DNA from: an uncultured Lachnospiraceae bacterium
GTDB lineage: Bacteria > Bacillota > Clostridia > Lachnospirales > Lachnospiraceae
DNA length: 49,639 nucleotides
NCBI GenBank assembly: GCA_910584965.1
Contig: CAJUDZ010000026.1
Location: 1-49,639, forward strand
Reading direction: 5' to 3'
In this document: piece after piece, positions 17,445-26,350 of the stretch
How the letters are laid out: each line of letters begins with the position of its first letter
Position numbering within the stretch: the stretch's first letter is position 1
Program-made: the position numbers and the translations under genes
Notes under the pieces: generated by a model
The model's database searches: none
What the model was told of the DNA's origin: nothing
Seen by the model: only the letters and a program-made list of their open reading frames with translations

Positions 17445-18296
17445 ATGTTGGATATTATTACAGACACACTATCAGACAGTATCAAATTATTGCCTTTCTT
17501 ATTTCTGACGTATCTGGCTATGGAATATCTGGAACACAGGGCGGGAAGCAGAATGCAGCATACGATTCAGAGATCCGGCAAATGGGGGCCCGTCATCGGC
17601 AGCGTGCTGGGAGCGTTTCCGCAGTGCGGTTTTTCGGCGGCGGCCTCTAATTTGTATGCGGGACGGATTATTACACGCGGGACGCTGTTATCCATTTATC
17701 TGTCCACATCGGACGAAATGCTGCCCGTTCTGATTTCCGAAAATGCCGGAATCGATCTGATTCTGAAAATTCTGGGAGTTAAAATCGTAATCGGAATGAC
17801 GGCGGGCCTCTTGATCGATTATGTGATCGCCAGATCCCGGCGTGGAGACGGTGAAGAATTACAGATCGAACATATGTGTGAACAACATCATTGTCATTGT
17901 GAGAACGGTATCGTAAAATCGGCGCTTCATCACACCGTTGAGATTTTTCTGTATCTGTTATTGATTTCTTTTATTTTAAATACCGTAATTGCAGTGATCG
18001 GAGAAGACTTTCTGGCCGATCTGGTTTTGAACCGTCCGGTGATCGGAGAACTGGTTGCGGGTGCGGTCGGCATGATTCCGAATTGCGCCGCTTCCGTTGT
18101 TATTACGCAATTATATCTGAAAGGGATTTTAAGGGCGGGCGCAATGATGTCCGGCCTGCTTTCGGGAGCCGGCGTCGGTATTCTTGTACTGCTGCGCGTA
18201 AATGACAGGCGGAAAGAAAATGCCGTCATTATCGGCCTGCTTTATGCGTCCGGCGTTCTGGCCGGTCTGCTTGTCGAACTGCTCGGGATCTTATAA
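17445..18296 (+). CDS. Polytopic permease, putative metal/arsenic efflux (ArsP_2-like)
   Basis: A 283-residue membrane protein with about eight to ten hydrophobic segments. Two inverted-looking halves carry GxFPQCGFSAAASNLYAGRI (about 56-75) and MIPNCAASVVITQLYLKGI (about 211-229), each with Cys and a following small-residue helix; a Cys/His cluster CEQHHCHCENG lies in the central loop. This matches the family labelled putative manganese transporter or 10-TM arsenic/heavy-metal exporter. The metal is not known. The RBS before ATG 17445 is weak (CGGACGGA). The stop overlaps the last 6 bases of the convergent gene. The 90-base gap upstream holds no terminator I can support. Confidence 0.75.
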   Translation: MLDIITDTLSDSIKLLPFLFLTYLAMEYLEHRAGSRMQHTIQRSGKWGPVIGSVLGAFPQCGFSAAASNLYAGRIITRGTLLSIYLSTSDEMLPVLISENAGIDLILKILGVKIVIGMTAGLLIDYVIARSRRGDGEELQIEHMCEQHHCHCENGIVKSALHHTVEIFLYLLLISFILNTVIAVIGEDFLADLVLNRPVIGELVAGAVGMIPNCAASVVITQLYLKGILRAGAMMSGLLSGAGVGILVLLRVNDRRKENAVIIGLLYASGVLAGLLVELLGIL

Positions 18297-19067
18297 CAGG
18301 GTTACGGCTTTCCCGGCGGTCGGCTTGACGACCGGAAGATCGGGATAGCGTTCCTTTAAAGCTTTTCGCAGCGGTTTGGTATCGATCTGTCGGGAAACAG
18401 GCGGAAATGCGTCGTCAAAGTGATCTAACAGCACACTTCTGGGTTCAATCCGGTCGATGATGGAACACGCAGCGGAAACGAGGTCTGACGTACCCTGGTA
18501 AGGAAGGATAAGCATGTCTGCATATTTCGGATAGTCTGCCGATTCATCCAGGGCCAGACTGCCGAGTACGAGAATCTTTCTGCCGCCTGATTCGATCAGG
18601 TAAGTGAGCGTTTCATCTCCCTCGGTAAAAGTACGATGATGAAAGAGCAGAGACAGAAAATTAGGGAAATATCTGAAAATGCGCGGACTGCAAAGTGTAT
18701 GCCTGATGAGCCTGCCGTCGAATCTGACATGTTTGCCTGGCAGCACAATTGCTTTGATGTCTCCGAAATGAAGCACATCGCCGGGGCGGATAATGACGAT
18801 CTGGTCACTGTCCGCGTTTTTCTTTTCCAGCGTGGCGGCCGGAACGGCGCTGCAATATACGGTTGCATCCGAATGAAGAAGAATTTTGGGAACGCTGCCG
18901 AGATGGTCAATGTGGCCGTGGGTAATCAGAATGGAGTCTTCTTTCTGATAATCAAGCAGGGACGGATGGTTTTTGGCACCTTTTAAGGGTAGAAACGGGT
19001 CGATTAAGACTCTGCTTTCTTCGTTTTCGATTAACAGCGATGCGGTTCCGTACCATGTGATTTTCAT
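18291..19067 (-). CDS. Metallo-beta-lactamase-fold hydrolase (UlaG-like)
   Basis: A 258-residue MBL-fold protein. The metal motif HGHIDH gives His50, His52, Asp54 and His55; further His come later (GKHVRF, LLDHFDD). The start (MKITWYGTASLLIE) resembles the UlaG/YtkL-type L-ascorbate-6-P lactonase-like or general MBL hydrolases. The substrate is unknown. I place the start at 19067, where GGAGGCGCTTT precedes the ATG; the open frame extends further upstream but without an RBS and into the tRNA terminator. It is convergent with the permease, stop codons overlapping by 6 bases. Transcription could also come by read-through from tRNA-Lys. Confidence 0.85.
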   Translation of the reverse strand: MKITWYGTASLLIENEESRVLIDPFLPLKGAKNHPSLLDYQKEDSILITHGHIDHLGSVPKILLHSDATVYCSAVPAATLEKKNADSDQIVIIRPGDVLHFGDIKAIVLPGKHVRFDGRLIRHTLCSPRIFRYFPNFLSLLFHHRTFTEGDETLTYLIESGGRKILVLGSLALDESADYPKYADMLILPYQGTSDLVSAACSIIDRIEPRSVLLDHFDDAFPPVSRQIDTKPLRKALKERYPDLPVVKPTAGKAVTLL

Positions 19068-19100
19068 AAAGCGCCTCCGGCATTTGTGCGGGATTTTAAA

Positions 19101-19150
19101 AGAAAAAAAGCACCATCCCCAAAGCGCATACGTCCTCAAAAATGGTACTT
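19101..19150 (-). terminator. Terminator downstream of tRNA-Lys (minus strand)
   Basis: On the minus strand, an 8-bp stem AGTACCAT/ATGGTGCT (one wobble) with a long loop is followed by a run of seven T. It sits between the tRNA and the MBL gene start. Confidence 0.6.
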
Positions 19151-19155
19151 TCAAG

Positions 19156-19228
19156 TGCGCCTTCAGGGGCTCGAACCCTGGACACCCTGATTAAGAGTCA
19201 GGTGCTCTACCAACTGAGCTAAAGGCGC
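19156..19228 (-). tRNA. tRNA-Lys (anticodon CTT)
   Basis: A 73-base cloverleaf on the minus strand. The acceptor stem is GCGCCTT/AAGGCGC with discriminator A; D arm AGCTCAGTTGGTAGAGC; anticodon stem-loop CTGACTCTTAATCAG with CTT; T loop GGTTCGAGCCCC. The 3' CCA is not encoded. Confidence 0.97.
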
Positions 19229-19253
19229 ATTTCTATTTTACAACGCAAGAGTT

Positions 19254-19282
19254 ATTATAGTATAATGTTTTTTGAATTGCAA
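19254..19282 (-). promoter_or_regulatory. Sigma-A promoter for tRNA-Lys
   Basis: On the minus strand: -35 TTGCAA (19282-19277), a 17-base spacer and -10 TATAAT (19259-19254). It lies 25 bases before the tRNA 5' end. Confidence 0.8.
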
Positions 19283-19318
19283 GTGTTTTTTAAGAAATTT
19301 TTAAGAAAATTATTATTC

Positions 19319-19501
19319 GACGCGGCAGGGGGCAGCCAGGGCGGCGCATCGTTCTCTTCCGAGGCACGCTTTCGCTCCGTGAAAAAGTCGTAACGGTACT
19401 AAGTTCAAAAACCGCAATGCGGCGTTTTCACTAAGTACCGACGCTTTTCAAGGGCCTCTGCCAGAGAACGATGCGCCGCCCCGGCTGCCCTCTGCCGCGT
19501 C
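19319..19501. repeat. Long near-perfect palindromic intergenic element (183 bp)
   Basis: The left arm 19319-19357 and right arm 19463-19501 are reverse complements over 39 bases with two mismatches (GACGCGGCAG...GCGGCGCATCGTTCTCT). The stem continues inward as GAGGC/GCCTC, GAAAA.GTCG/CGACGCTTTTC and CGGTACTAAGT/ACTAAGTACCG, with a side hairpin CACGCTTTCGCTCCGTG. It lies between the tRNA-Lys promoter and the tatD RBS. It is very GC-rich next to an AT-rich flank (19240-19315). It shares its architecture and a GGCACGCTTT motif with the element at 2787-2997. Confidence 0.88.
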
Positions 19502-19526
19502 AATTCAGGAAGGAGCACAAATTGTA

Positions 19527-20321
19527 ATGATATTCGAAAGCCATGCTCATTATGACGATGAGGCGTTTGATGAAGACAGGGAAGAACTTCTTGGGTCTTT
19601 TGCGGAAAACGGAATCGACACGGTAATTAATATAGGAGCGAGCCTGGAAAGCTGTCGGAAAACGATTGCCCTCATGGAGAAATATCCTTTTATCTATGGC
19701 GCAATGGGTGTGCATCCGAGCGAAACGGGTGAACTTGACGAAAACGGTTTTCAATGGCTGAGAGAATGCTGCGGCCATAAAAAGGTGGCTGCGGTCGGAG
19801 AAATCGGCCTGGATTATTATTGGAAGGAACCGGAAATTCCGGTCCAGAAAAAATGGTTTGAAAGGCAGATGGGACTGGCAAAAGAAACGGGGCTTCCCGT
19901 AATCATTCATTCCAGAGAGGCCGCGAAGGATACGCTGGATATGATGAAAAGTACCCATGCGGAGGAAATCGGCGGGGTAATTCACTGTTTTTCCTACACC
20001 AAAGAAATTGCAAGGGAATATTTGAATATGGGATTTCATTTTGGCATCGGCGGGGTTATAACATTTGCAAACGCAAAGAAGCTGAAAGAAGCGGCGGCCT
20101 ATATTCCGATGGACAGGATTCTGTTAGAGACGGACAGCCCTTATCTGTCACCGGAGCCGTTTCGGGGGAAGCGCAATTCGTCGCTGAACCTTCCGTATAT
20201 TGCGGAGAAAATCGCGGTTTTGAAGGGAATAGACCGGGAAGAGGTATATGCGGTGACACATGAAAATGCACAACGGTTATTCCGCCTCGGAAGGTTTGCG
20301 GAAACAAAGGGTACAGATTGA
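19527..20321 (+). CDS. tatD: TatD-family metal-dependent deoxyribonuclease
   Basis: A 264-residue TIM-barrel hydrolase of the TatD family (3'-5' DNase, possibly also D-aminoacyl-tRNA deacylase-like in some members). Metal ligands are visible: His6 and His8 in ESHAHYDD, Glu in GEIGLDYY, His in IIHSR, His in IHCFS and Asp in ETDSPYL. The usual Asp before the first His pair is Glu here. The start ATG 19527 follows AGGAAGGAGC. The stop (TGA 20319-20321) lies 20 bases before the rsmA start; the tatD-rsmA order is common in Firmicutes, where rnmV often sits between. No rnmV (M5) gene is seen here. Confidence 0.92.
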   Translation: MIFESHAHYDDEAFDEDREELLGSFAENGIDTVINIGASLESCRKTIALMEKYPFIYGAMGVHPSETGELDENGFQWLRECCGHKKVAAVGEIGLDYYWKEPEIPVQKKWFERQMGLAKETGLPVIIHSREAAKDTLDMMKSTHAEEIGGVIHCFSYTKEIAREYLNMGFHFGIGGVITFANAKKLKEAAAYIPMDRILLETDSPYLSPEPFRGKRNSSLNLPYIAEKIAVLKGIDREEVYAVTHENAQRLFRLGRFAETKGTD

Positions 20322-20341
20322 GAGAAAGGCATGGCGGTTAT

Positions 20342-21211
20342 ATGGCGACACTTGGAAATGCGGCAAAGACCAAAGAAATAATACAGAAATATCAATTTAC
20401 TTTTCAGAAAAAATTCGGGCAGAATTTTCTGATAGACGGCAATATACTCGGAAAAATTGTGGAGGCGGCACAGATAACGGAAACAGACTGTGTTCTGGAA
20501 ATCGGCCCCGGCATCGGTACGATGACGCAGTATCTGGCGGAGCGCGCAAAATCGGTTGTTGTAGTGGAAATCGATAAGAACCTGATTCCCATTTTACAGG
20601 AGACGCTTTCTGTTTATCAGAATGTGAAAATTATCAATGAGGATATACTGAAAACCGATATCGATCGAATCGTACGGGAAGAAAATGACGGAAAACCGAT
20701 AAAAGTAGTTGCCAATCTTCCTTATTACATCACGACGCCGATCGTTATGTCTCTGTTTGAGAATCATGTCGCGCTGCAGAGCATCACGATTATGGTACAG
20801 AAGGAAGTTGCGGACAGAATGCAGGCCGTGCCGGGAACGAAAGATTACGGAGCGCTTTCCCTGGCTGTGCGCTATTATGCAAAACCGGAAATCATCATGA
20901 AAGTTCCCGCATCCTGCTTTATGCCGAGACCTAATGTGGACAGCGCGGTCATCCGGCTGATCAGATACGACAATCCACCGGTAGAAGTCAGGGATGAAGC
21001 CTGGCTGTTTTCCATTATTCGTGCGTCTTTTAATCAAAGGAGAAAGACTTTGGTCAACGGTCTTTCCAATGCGGGAAATCTGGGCATCAGGAAAGAGAAA
21101 ATTGCGGAGGCTGTGGAGCTGATGGGATTACAGCCTTCCGTGCGCGGTGAAACGTTGTCTTTAGAACAATTTGCCGAACTGTCCAATTATCTTTTCCGGG
21201 CGGAAGCATAA
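20342..21211 (+). CDS. rsmA: 16S rRNA (adenine1518/1519-N6) dimethyltransferase
   Basis: RsmA/KsgA, 289 residues, dimethylates two adjacent adenines in the 3' hairpin of 16S rRNA late in 30S assembly. It shows the N-terminal QKKFGQNFLID, SAM motif I LEIGPGIGT (about 52-60), acidic motif VEIDKNL, catalytic NLPYYITTP and the C-terminal FNQRRKTL region. I chose ATG 20342 since the open frame upstream (TTG 20318) overlaps the tatD stop and alignment to the family favours the shorter start; the RBS (AAAGG, 12 bases away) is moderate. It is co-transcribed with tatD. Confidence 0.95.
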   Translation: MATLGNAAKTKEIIQKYQFTFQKKFGQNFLIDGNILGKIVEAAQITETDCVLEIGPGIGTMTQYLAERAKSVVVVEIDKNLIPILQETLSVYQNVKIINEDILKTDIDRIVREENDGKPIKVVANLPYYITTPIVMSLFENHVALQSITIMVQKEVADRMQAVPGTKDYGALSLAVRYYAKPEIIMKVPASCFMPRPNVDSAVIRLIRYDNPPVEVRDEAWLFSIIRASFNQRRKTLVNGLSNAGNLGIRKEKIAEAVELMGLQPSVRGETLSLEQFAELSNYLFRAEA

Positions 21212-21328
21212 AAAGGGGAATTTGTAAATATACAATATCGTGGAAATGTAAATTGCGCAGTTTCCATATCTTGTTATATGCTGGAAATAGAACGAAGCGC
21301 GGACGCTATATTTTTTCCTCATATTTAT

Positions 21329-21356
21329 TTACATTAATATTCGCCTATGGTAAACT
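21329..21356 (+). promoter_or_regulatory. Sigma-A promoter for the TPR/pseudo-ATPase gene
   Basis: -35 TTACAT (21329-21334), a 16-base spacer and -10 TAAACT (21351-21356); the hexamers are identical to those of the CarD-like gene promoter. The gap 21212-21328 also holds a small hairpin TGGAAA/TTTCCA (about 21241-21267) without a T tail. Confidence 0.6.
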
Positions 21357-21391
21357 AAGACAGTAAAAAGGTTGGAAAGCGGCAACATGGG

Positions 21392-24364
21392 GTGAGTTCC
21401 TTGGATAAATATGAATATAAGATACGAGCAGATGAAATTAATACCCTGATTGAAGAGGGAGAATATGCGGATGCGGTCGCTATTGCGGATACGATAGACT
21501 GGCGGCGCGTTAAAAGCGTCAGAATGTTATGCACCATCAGTGATTTATATAAGATTAACAGAAGATATCAGGAGAGCAAGGACATTCTGCTGCTGGCGTA
21601 TGAAAAACATCCTTCGGGCAGACTGATCGTTTATTCGTTGTGCGAGCTTTCTATTAAAATGGAAGAATATGTGCAGGCGATCGAGTACTATAAGGAGTTT
21701 GTGCAGATCGCACCGAGGGACACGGGCAGATATGTTCTGCAGTACCGCCTGTATGAAGCGCAGGAAGTTTCGCTGGAAGAACGCATTGCGGTTCTGGAGG
21801 AGTTCAAGAAACGGGATTATCGCGAGAAATGGGCATATGAGCTGGCCTATCTTTATCACCGGATCGGACTTACGACGAAATGTATTGAAGAATGTGACGA
21901 GATGTATCTCTGGTTCGGAGAAGGAAAATATGTGGTCAAGGCGATGGAACTGAAAGCGCTCCATGCGCCGTTGAATGCCGAACAGCAGGCGAAATATGAC
22001 GCCTGGACAAGCGGACTGGAGGAGGATGTCGAAGGGGAGGAAGGATATCCGCCGGAAGAAGATGGCGGGGATATTCAAGCCGAAGAAAGATATGACGAGG
22101 AAGAGGAAGAGGAAGATATTGCTGACGACCCGGATTTTGGGGTGACGATGCCGACGACCGATCTGCCGCAGGTGAAAACGGTCGATGTGGGAGAATATAA
22201 TACGCTGAATCTTCAAATGGCGCTGGCGGAAAGCATGAAGGAACTTCTGACCGATGAAGAGCCGGAAGAAAGGCCTGTGGAAAGAGCGCTCGAAGTGCAG
22301 GGCGGCCGGATTGTTGAAATACCGCGGCGGCCGGAAAACCGGGACGTGGAAGAAGAACAATCTGCAGAAGAGGAAGCGTCTGCGGCGGAAGATCAGGATA
22401 TGGAAGAGGAAGCGTTCGCAGAAGAAGATCTGTCCACGGAAGAGGAACAGGACGCGGCGGAAAACAGTCCTGCGGATGAGGAAGAACCGGAAGAAGAAAT
22501 CTCAATTGTGGAGAAGATTATTGCGCCGCTTTTGCAGGAAACGATGGAGATCCCGAAAGTGGAACTTCCGCAGGATACGGACGGGCAGCAGGGAGTTTTG
22601 CCGGACGCTACGAGAGAGTTTACGCCTGTGCGGGATTCCGATCTGTCAGCCAGACGTTTGTCCGCCGGAGAGATAAAGCCGGAGCCGGTTTACGAGCGGT
22701 CCGTAAGAGCGGTACAGCCGGTACAGGAACAAAGGCTTGTAAGGGAGGTACAGCCGGGATACGCGCCGGAGCAGAGGCTTGTAAAGGAAGTACAGCCGGA
22801 ATCTCTGCAGGAACAGAGGCTTGTGAGGGAAGTACAGCCGGAACCTCTGCCGGGGCAGAGGCTTGTGAGAGAAGTACAACCGGCACAGGAGCAGCGGTTT
22901 ATAAGAGAAATGCGGCCGGAACCGGTGCAGGAACAGCGCCCCCTGAGCGAAGAACGACAGGAGGAATTTTCGGAAAGGCTGCCTGTCAGCGAGCCGGAGC
23001 CGGCGGCGCCGACAATATATGACAGCGTGCTTTCGCAGGAATATGACGGACAGATTCGGCTTCTCGTGCCGGATTCCGATGTCAAAGCGGTAGAAAAACA
23101 GATTACCGGCCAGCTGAGCATACAGGATGTTCTGGCTGAATGGGAAGCGATGAAAAAGCGCAACGAGCAGAAACGTATGGAGGACGTCAGGAGACGGGTG
23201 CTGGAACATACGGGAAGTCTGTTTGACGATTTCGACGAAGCGACCAAGAGCGGACTTTTAGAGCAGCTGGAGAAGGCGTTTGTAGCCGCGATTATGAAAG
23301 AATCCGGGAAAAGCGGCATTAAGAAAGTGATTTTGCCGGAGGAGGCTGGGAAGGCGCCCGAATCAAAGACGGAAAAGGCTGCTTCACGGCCCGAACCGTC
23401 CAGGGAAGCGGCGCCGGAAAAACCGCCTGTTGTGGAACCGGAAGAAGTGCCCGCATATGAATATGACGAGCCGGAAGAAGATACGGATTCCGAAATCGTC
23501 GATGAAGTGGAAGAGATTATGGAACCGGAGGACATCGAAGAAGAGGACGATATGGAAATCGATGAGCCGGAGGACGAAGCGGAAGATCTTTCACAGCCGG
23601 AAGCGCGTATGGTCAGGGATTTGACCGATGAAGAAAGAGAGCTGTTCGGGCAGTTTGTGCCTCACAGAAAATCAAGAGAACAGCTTGTGCGCACGCTGGA
23701 CAATATGAGCATGGCTTCATACACCGGAAACGTTATTGTTACCGGGGAGGAAGGCGGCGGTACATTGACGCTGGCCAAAGGGCTGATACGGGAAATGCAG
23801 TACAGCGACGGCAATTTTTCGGGGAAAATAGCCAAAATATCCGGTTCGGTTCTGAATAAAAAAGAGATTGCGGATACGCTGTCCAAAATCAGCGGCGGGG
23901 CGTTAATCATTGAGAAAGCGGCTGACATGAAATCACTGACAGCCATGAAACTCTGCAAAGAGCTGGAAAGAGGAAGCGTCGGTCTGCTTCTGATTATGGA
24001 AGATACGAAACAGAGGATGAATAAACTGCTTTCGGATAATGAAATTTTAAACAGGGTGTTTGACCTCAGGGTGGACATCGAGCCGCTGGATGACGAAGCG
24101 TTGGTTGCATATGCGAGGCAGTATGCGGAGGACCAGGAATATTCGATCGATGAATTTGGTGTTCTGGCGCTCCATACCAGGATTGCGGATATGCAGACAA
24201 GCGATCATGAAGTGACGCTGGCGGAAGTGCGGGAGCTGGTGGACGAGGCGATTTATTATGCTAACCGGAAGACACCGAAGCATTTTGTTGATGTACTTTT
24301 ATCCAAACGATATAATAATGATGATATGATTATTTTACGCGAGAGTGATTTCATACATTACTAA
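21392..24364 (+). CDS. Giant TPR / acidic repeat / degenerate AAA-like protein
   Basis: A 990-residue protein in three parts. Residues about 1-210 form TPR-like helical repeats. About 210-560 is highly acidic low-complexity sequence with a 14-residue tandem repeat (EQRLVREVQPxxxx). From about 740 a C-terminal domain resembles an AAA+ ATPase of the CbbX/SpoVK kind, but the P-loop reads GEEGGGTLT (about 784-792), lacking the Lys-Thr pair of Walker A, and the Walker B position reads LIIEKA. Hence it is probably a non-hydrolysing scaffold (inference). No signal peptide or TM segment is seen. The start GTG 21392 has only a weak RBS (GGAAAG); ATG 21411 is an alternative. glgB follows 21 bases later. 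The function is unknown; the family seems widespread in Lachnospiraceae. Confidence 0.72.
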   Translation: MSSLDKYEYKIRADEINTLIEEGEYADAVAIADTIDWRRVKSVRMLCTISDLYKINRRYQESKDILLLAYEKHPSGRLIVYSLCELSIKMEEYVQAIEYYKEFVQIAPRDTGRYVLQYRLYEAQEVSLEERIAVLEEFKKRDYREKWAYELAYLYHRIGLTTKCIEECDEMYLWFGEGKYVVKAMELKALHAPLNAEQQAKYDAWTSGLEEDVEGEEGYPPEEDGGDIQAEERYDEEEEEEDIADDPDFGVTMPTTDLPQVKTVDVGEYNTLNLQMALAESMKELLTDEEPEERPVERALEVQGGRIVEIPRRPENRDVEEEQSAEEEASAAEDQDMEEEAFAEEDLSTEEEQDAAENSPADEEEPEEEISIVEKIIAPLLQETMEIPKVELPQDTDGQQGVLPDATREFTPVRDSDLSARRLSAGEIKPEPVYERSVRAVQPVQEQRLVREVQPGYAPEQRLVKEVQPESLQEQRLVREVQPEPLPGQRLVREVQPAQEQRFIREMRPEPVQEQRPLSEERQEEFSERLPVSEPEPAAPTIYDSVLSQEYDGQIRLLVPDSDVKAVEKQITGQLSIQDVLAEWEAMKKRNEQKRMEDVRRRVLEHTGSLFDDFDEATKSGLLEQLEKAFVAAIMKESGKSGIKKVILPEEAGKAPESKTEKAASRPEPSREAAPEKPPVVEPEEVPAYEYDEPEEDTDSEIVDEVEEIMEPEDIEEEDDMEIDEPEDEAEDLSQPEARMVRDLTDEERELFGQFVPHRKSREQLVRTLDNMSMASYTGNVIVTGEEGGGTLTLAKGLIREMQYSDGNFSGKIAKISGSVLNKKEIADTLSKISGGALIIEKAADMKSLTAMKLCKELERGSVGLLLIMEDTKQRMNKLLSDNEILNRVFDLRVDIEPLDDEALVAYARQYAEDQEYSIDEFGVLALHTRIADMQTSDHEVTLAEVRELVDEAIYYANRKTPKHFVDVLLSKRYNNDDMIILRESDFIHY
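22727..22930 (+). repeat. 42-bp in-frame tandem repeats
   Basis: Five copies of a 42-bp unit (one shortened to 36 bp) encode EQRLVREVQPGYAP, EQRLVKEVQPESLQ, EQRLVREVQPEPLP, GQRLVREVQPAQ and EQRFIREMRPEPVQ. A sixth decayed copy starts at 22931. Copies differ at third positions and at the last four residues. Confidence 0.85.
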
Positions 24365-24385
24365 AACGAAACAGGGGGATTTCTT

Positions 24386-26329
24386 ATGGCGGGAAAGGCT
24401 GTAAAGCAGAAGAAAGAGGAACAGAAGAAAGAAGAAAATAAGGTTTTTATTTCGGAAGCAGACCAATATCTGTTCGCGCAGGGAACGCATTATGACATTT
24501 ATAAGAAGCTGGGGGCGCATCCTTCAGAGGAAGACGGGCAGAAGGGCATGTTTTTTGCTGTCTGGGCGCCGAATGCGGCGAGCGTTCATGTAATCGGCAC
24601 ATTTAATAACTGGAATGAAGAAAGCCATCCGATGGAAAAATTGGGGCCGGGAGGCATTCATAAGATATTTATTCCGGGTGTCGGCGATAATGAGATGTAC
24701 AAGTATCTGATCCGGACGCCGTCGGGAGAAAAACTTTACAAAGCGGATCCTTTTGCCAATTATACGGAAATGCGCCCCGGCAACGCGTCCAGAACCTTTG
24801 ATATTTCCGGATTCAAGTGGTCTGACGACGTCTGGATGAAGGCCAGATGCGGTAAAGATTATAACAAAGAGCCGATGGCGATTTATGAATGCCATATCGG
24901 TTCCTGGATGAAGCATCCCGACGGAACGGAAGACGGTTTTTACAATTACCGTGAATTTGCGGGAAGAATCGTGGAATATTTAAAAGAAATGCAGTATACC
25001 CATATCGAACTGATGGGCATTGCGGAATATCCTTATGACGGTTCCTGGGGTTATCAGGTAACGGGGTATTATGCGCCGACTTCCAGGCACGGAAATCCGG
25101 AAGACTTTATGTATCTTGTCAATGAGCTGCACCGGAACAAAATCGGCGTCATTCTGGACTGGGTTCCCGCACATTTTGCGACTGACGCGCATGGACTCGG
25201 CCGGTTCGACGGGGAATGTATTTTTGAGCATCCCGATCCGAGGCTGGGAGAGCATCCCGACTGGGGGACCAAAATTTTTAATTACGGCAAAACGGAAGTA
25301 AAGAATTTCCTGATCGCCAATGTGCTGTTCTGGGCGCGGGAATATCATGTGGACGGCATCCGGGTGGATGCGGTGGCATCCATGCTTTATCTGGACTATG
25401 GAAAACAGGACGGCCAGTGGGTGCCCAATAAATTTGGCGGAAATAAAAACCTGGAGGCGATCGAGTTTTTTAAACATATGAATTCGGTTGTTCTCGGCTC
25501 TTTCCCCGGATTTCTGACGATTGCAGAAGAATCGACGGCATGGCCGATGGTTACGGGAGATATCGAAGAAGACGGGCTGGGATTCAGCTTTAAATGGAAT
25601 ATGGGCTGGATGCACGATTTCTGCGACTATATGAAACTGGATCCGATTTTCCGCAAAAATAATCATTACACAATGACTTTTGCCATGAGCTATAACAGCA
25701 GCGAGAATTATATTCTGCCGCTGTCACACGATGAAGTGGTGCATTTAAAATGTTCAATGGTAAATAAAATGCCTGGTTATCCGGTTGATAAATACGCGAA
25801 TCTGAGAGTCGGTTACAGTTATATGTTCGGCCATTCGGGCAAGAAGCTGCTTTTCATGGGACAGGATTTCGGACAGGAAAGAGAGTGGAGTGAGGCGAGG
25901 GAACTCGACTGGTTTCTGCTCGGAGAAGAGCTGAACCGGGGCATGCACGATTATGTGAAAGAACTGCTTTCCATTTACCGGAAATACCCGGCGATGTATT
26001 CCATCGACAATGACTGGGGCGGTTTTGAATGGCTGAGCGCGGATGATGCGGAACGGAGCATCTACAGCTTTTTCAGGAAGGATGCTGTCGGAAAGAACAA
26101 TATTCTGTTCGTTCTGAATATGACGCCGATGATGCGGGAGAATTTCAAATTAGGCGTTCCTAAGAAGAAAAAATATAAACTGCTTTTAAACAGTGACGAA
26201 AAGCGGTTCGGCGGTTTCGGAAATGAAATACCGGCGGAGATCACGGCAGTAAAGGAAAAGTGCGATTTTAAGGACTATTCCATTTCTTTTGATCTGCCGC
26301 CTCTTACCGCAGCAATTTTTGTATTCTGA
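24386..26329 (+). CDS. glgB: 1,4-alpha-glucan branching enzyme
   Basis: GH13-family branching enzyme of 647 residues that makes alpha-1,6 branches in glycogen. After a Lys/Glu-rich N-terminal tail (about 1-20) comes a carbohydrate-binding module-48-type domain (FAVWAPNAASVHVIGTFNNW), then the catalytic barrel: LDWVPAHFATD, nucleophile region DGIRVDAVASM (about 322-332), acid/base IAEEST (about 380) and LSHDEV (about 446). RBS ACAGGGGG lies before ATG 24386. No other glycogen gene is present here. It follows the TPR/pseudo-ATPase gene by 21 bases and is probably in its operon; a terminator follows at 26378. Confidence 0.95.
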   Translation: MAGKAVKQKKEEQKKEENKVFISEADQYLFAQGTHYDIYKKLGAHPSEEDGQKGMFFAVWAPNAASVHVIGTFNNWNEESHPMEKLGPGGIHKIFIPGVGDNEMYKYLIRTPSGEKLYKADPFANYTEMRPGNASRTFDISGFKWSDDVWMKARCGKDYNKEPMAIYECHIGSWMKHPDGTEDGFYNYREFAGRIVEYLKEMQYTHIELMGIAEYPYDGSWGYQVTGYYAPTSRHGNPEDFMYLVNELHRNKIGVILDWVPAHFATDAHGLGRFDGECIFEHPDPRLGEHPDWGTKIFNYGKTEVKNFLIANVLFWAREYHVDGIRVDAVASMLYLDYGKQDGQWVPNKFGGNKNLEAIEFFKHMNSVVLGSFPGFLTIAEESTAWPMVTGDIEEDGLGFSFKWNMGWMHDFCDYMKLDPIFRKNNHYTMTFAMSYNSSENYILPLSHDEVVHLKCSMVNKMPGYPVDKYANLRVGYSYMFGHSGKKLLFMGQDFGQEREWSEARELDWFLLGEELNRGMHDYVKELLSIYRKYPAMYSIDNDWGGFEWLSADDAERSIYSFFRKDAVGKNNILFVLNMTPMMRENFKLGVPKKKKYKLLLNSDEKRFGGFGNEIPAEITAVKEKCDFKDYSISFDLPPLTAAIFVF

Positions 26330-26350
26330 CGCAACATCTTTGTCAGGGGT

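Noticed and set aside
19068..19154. Upstream extension of the MBL protein to 19154
   Set aside because: It would translate the tRNA terminator hairpin and has no RBS; the family starts at MKITW.
21545..22360. A 271-codon minus-strand frame and others over the acidic TPR gene
   Set aside because: Arises from the GA-rich codons of the acidic region; no start signal.
22727..22930. CRISPR-like direct repeats
   Set aside because: The repeats are in frame, lack unique spacers and encode a coherent peptide repeat.
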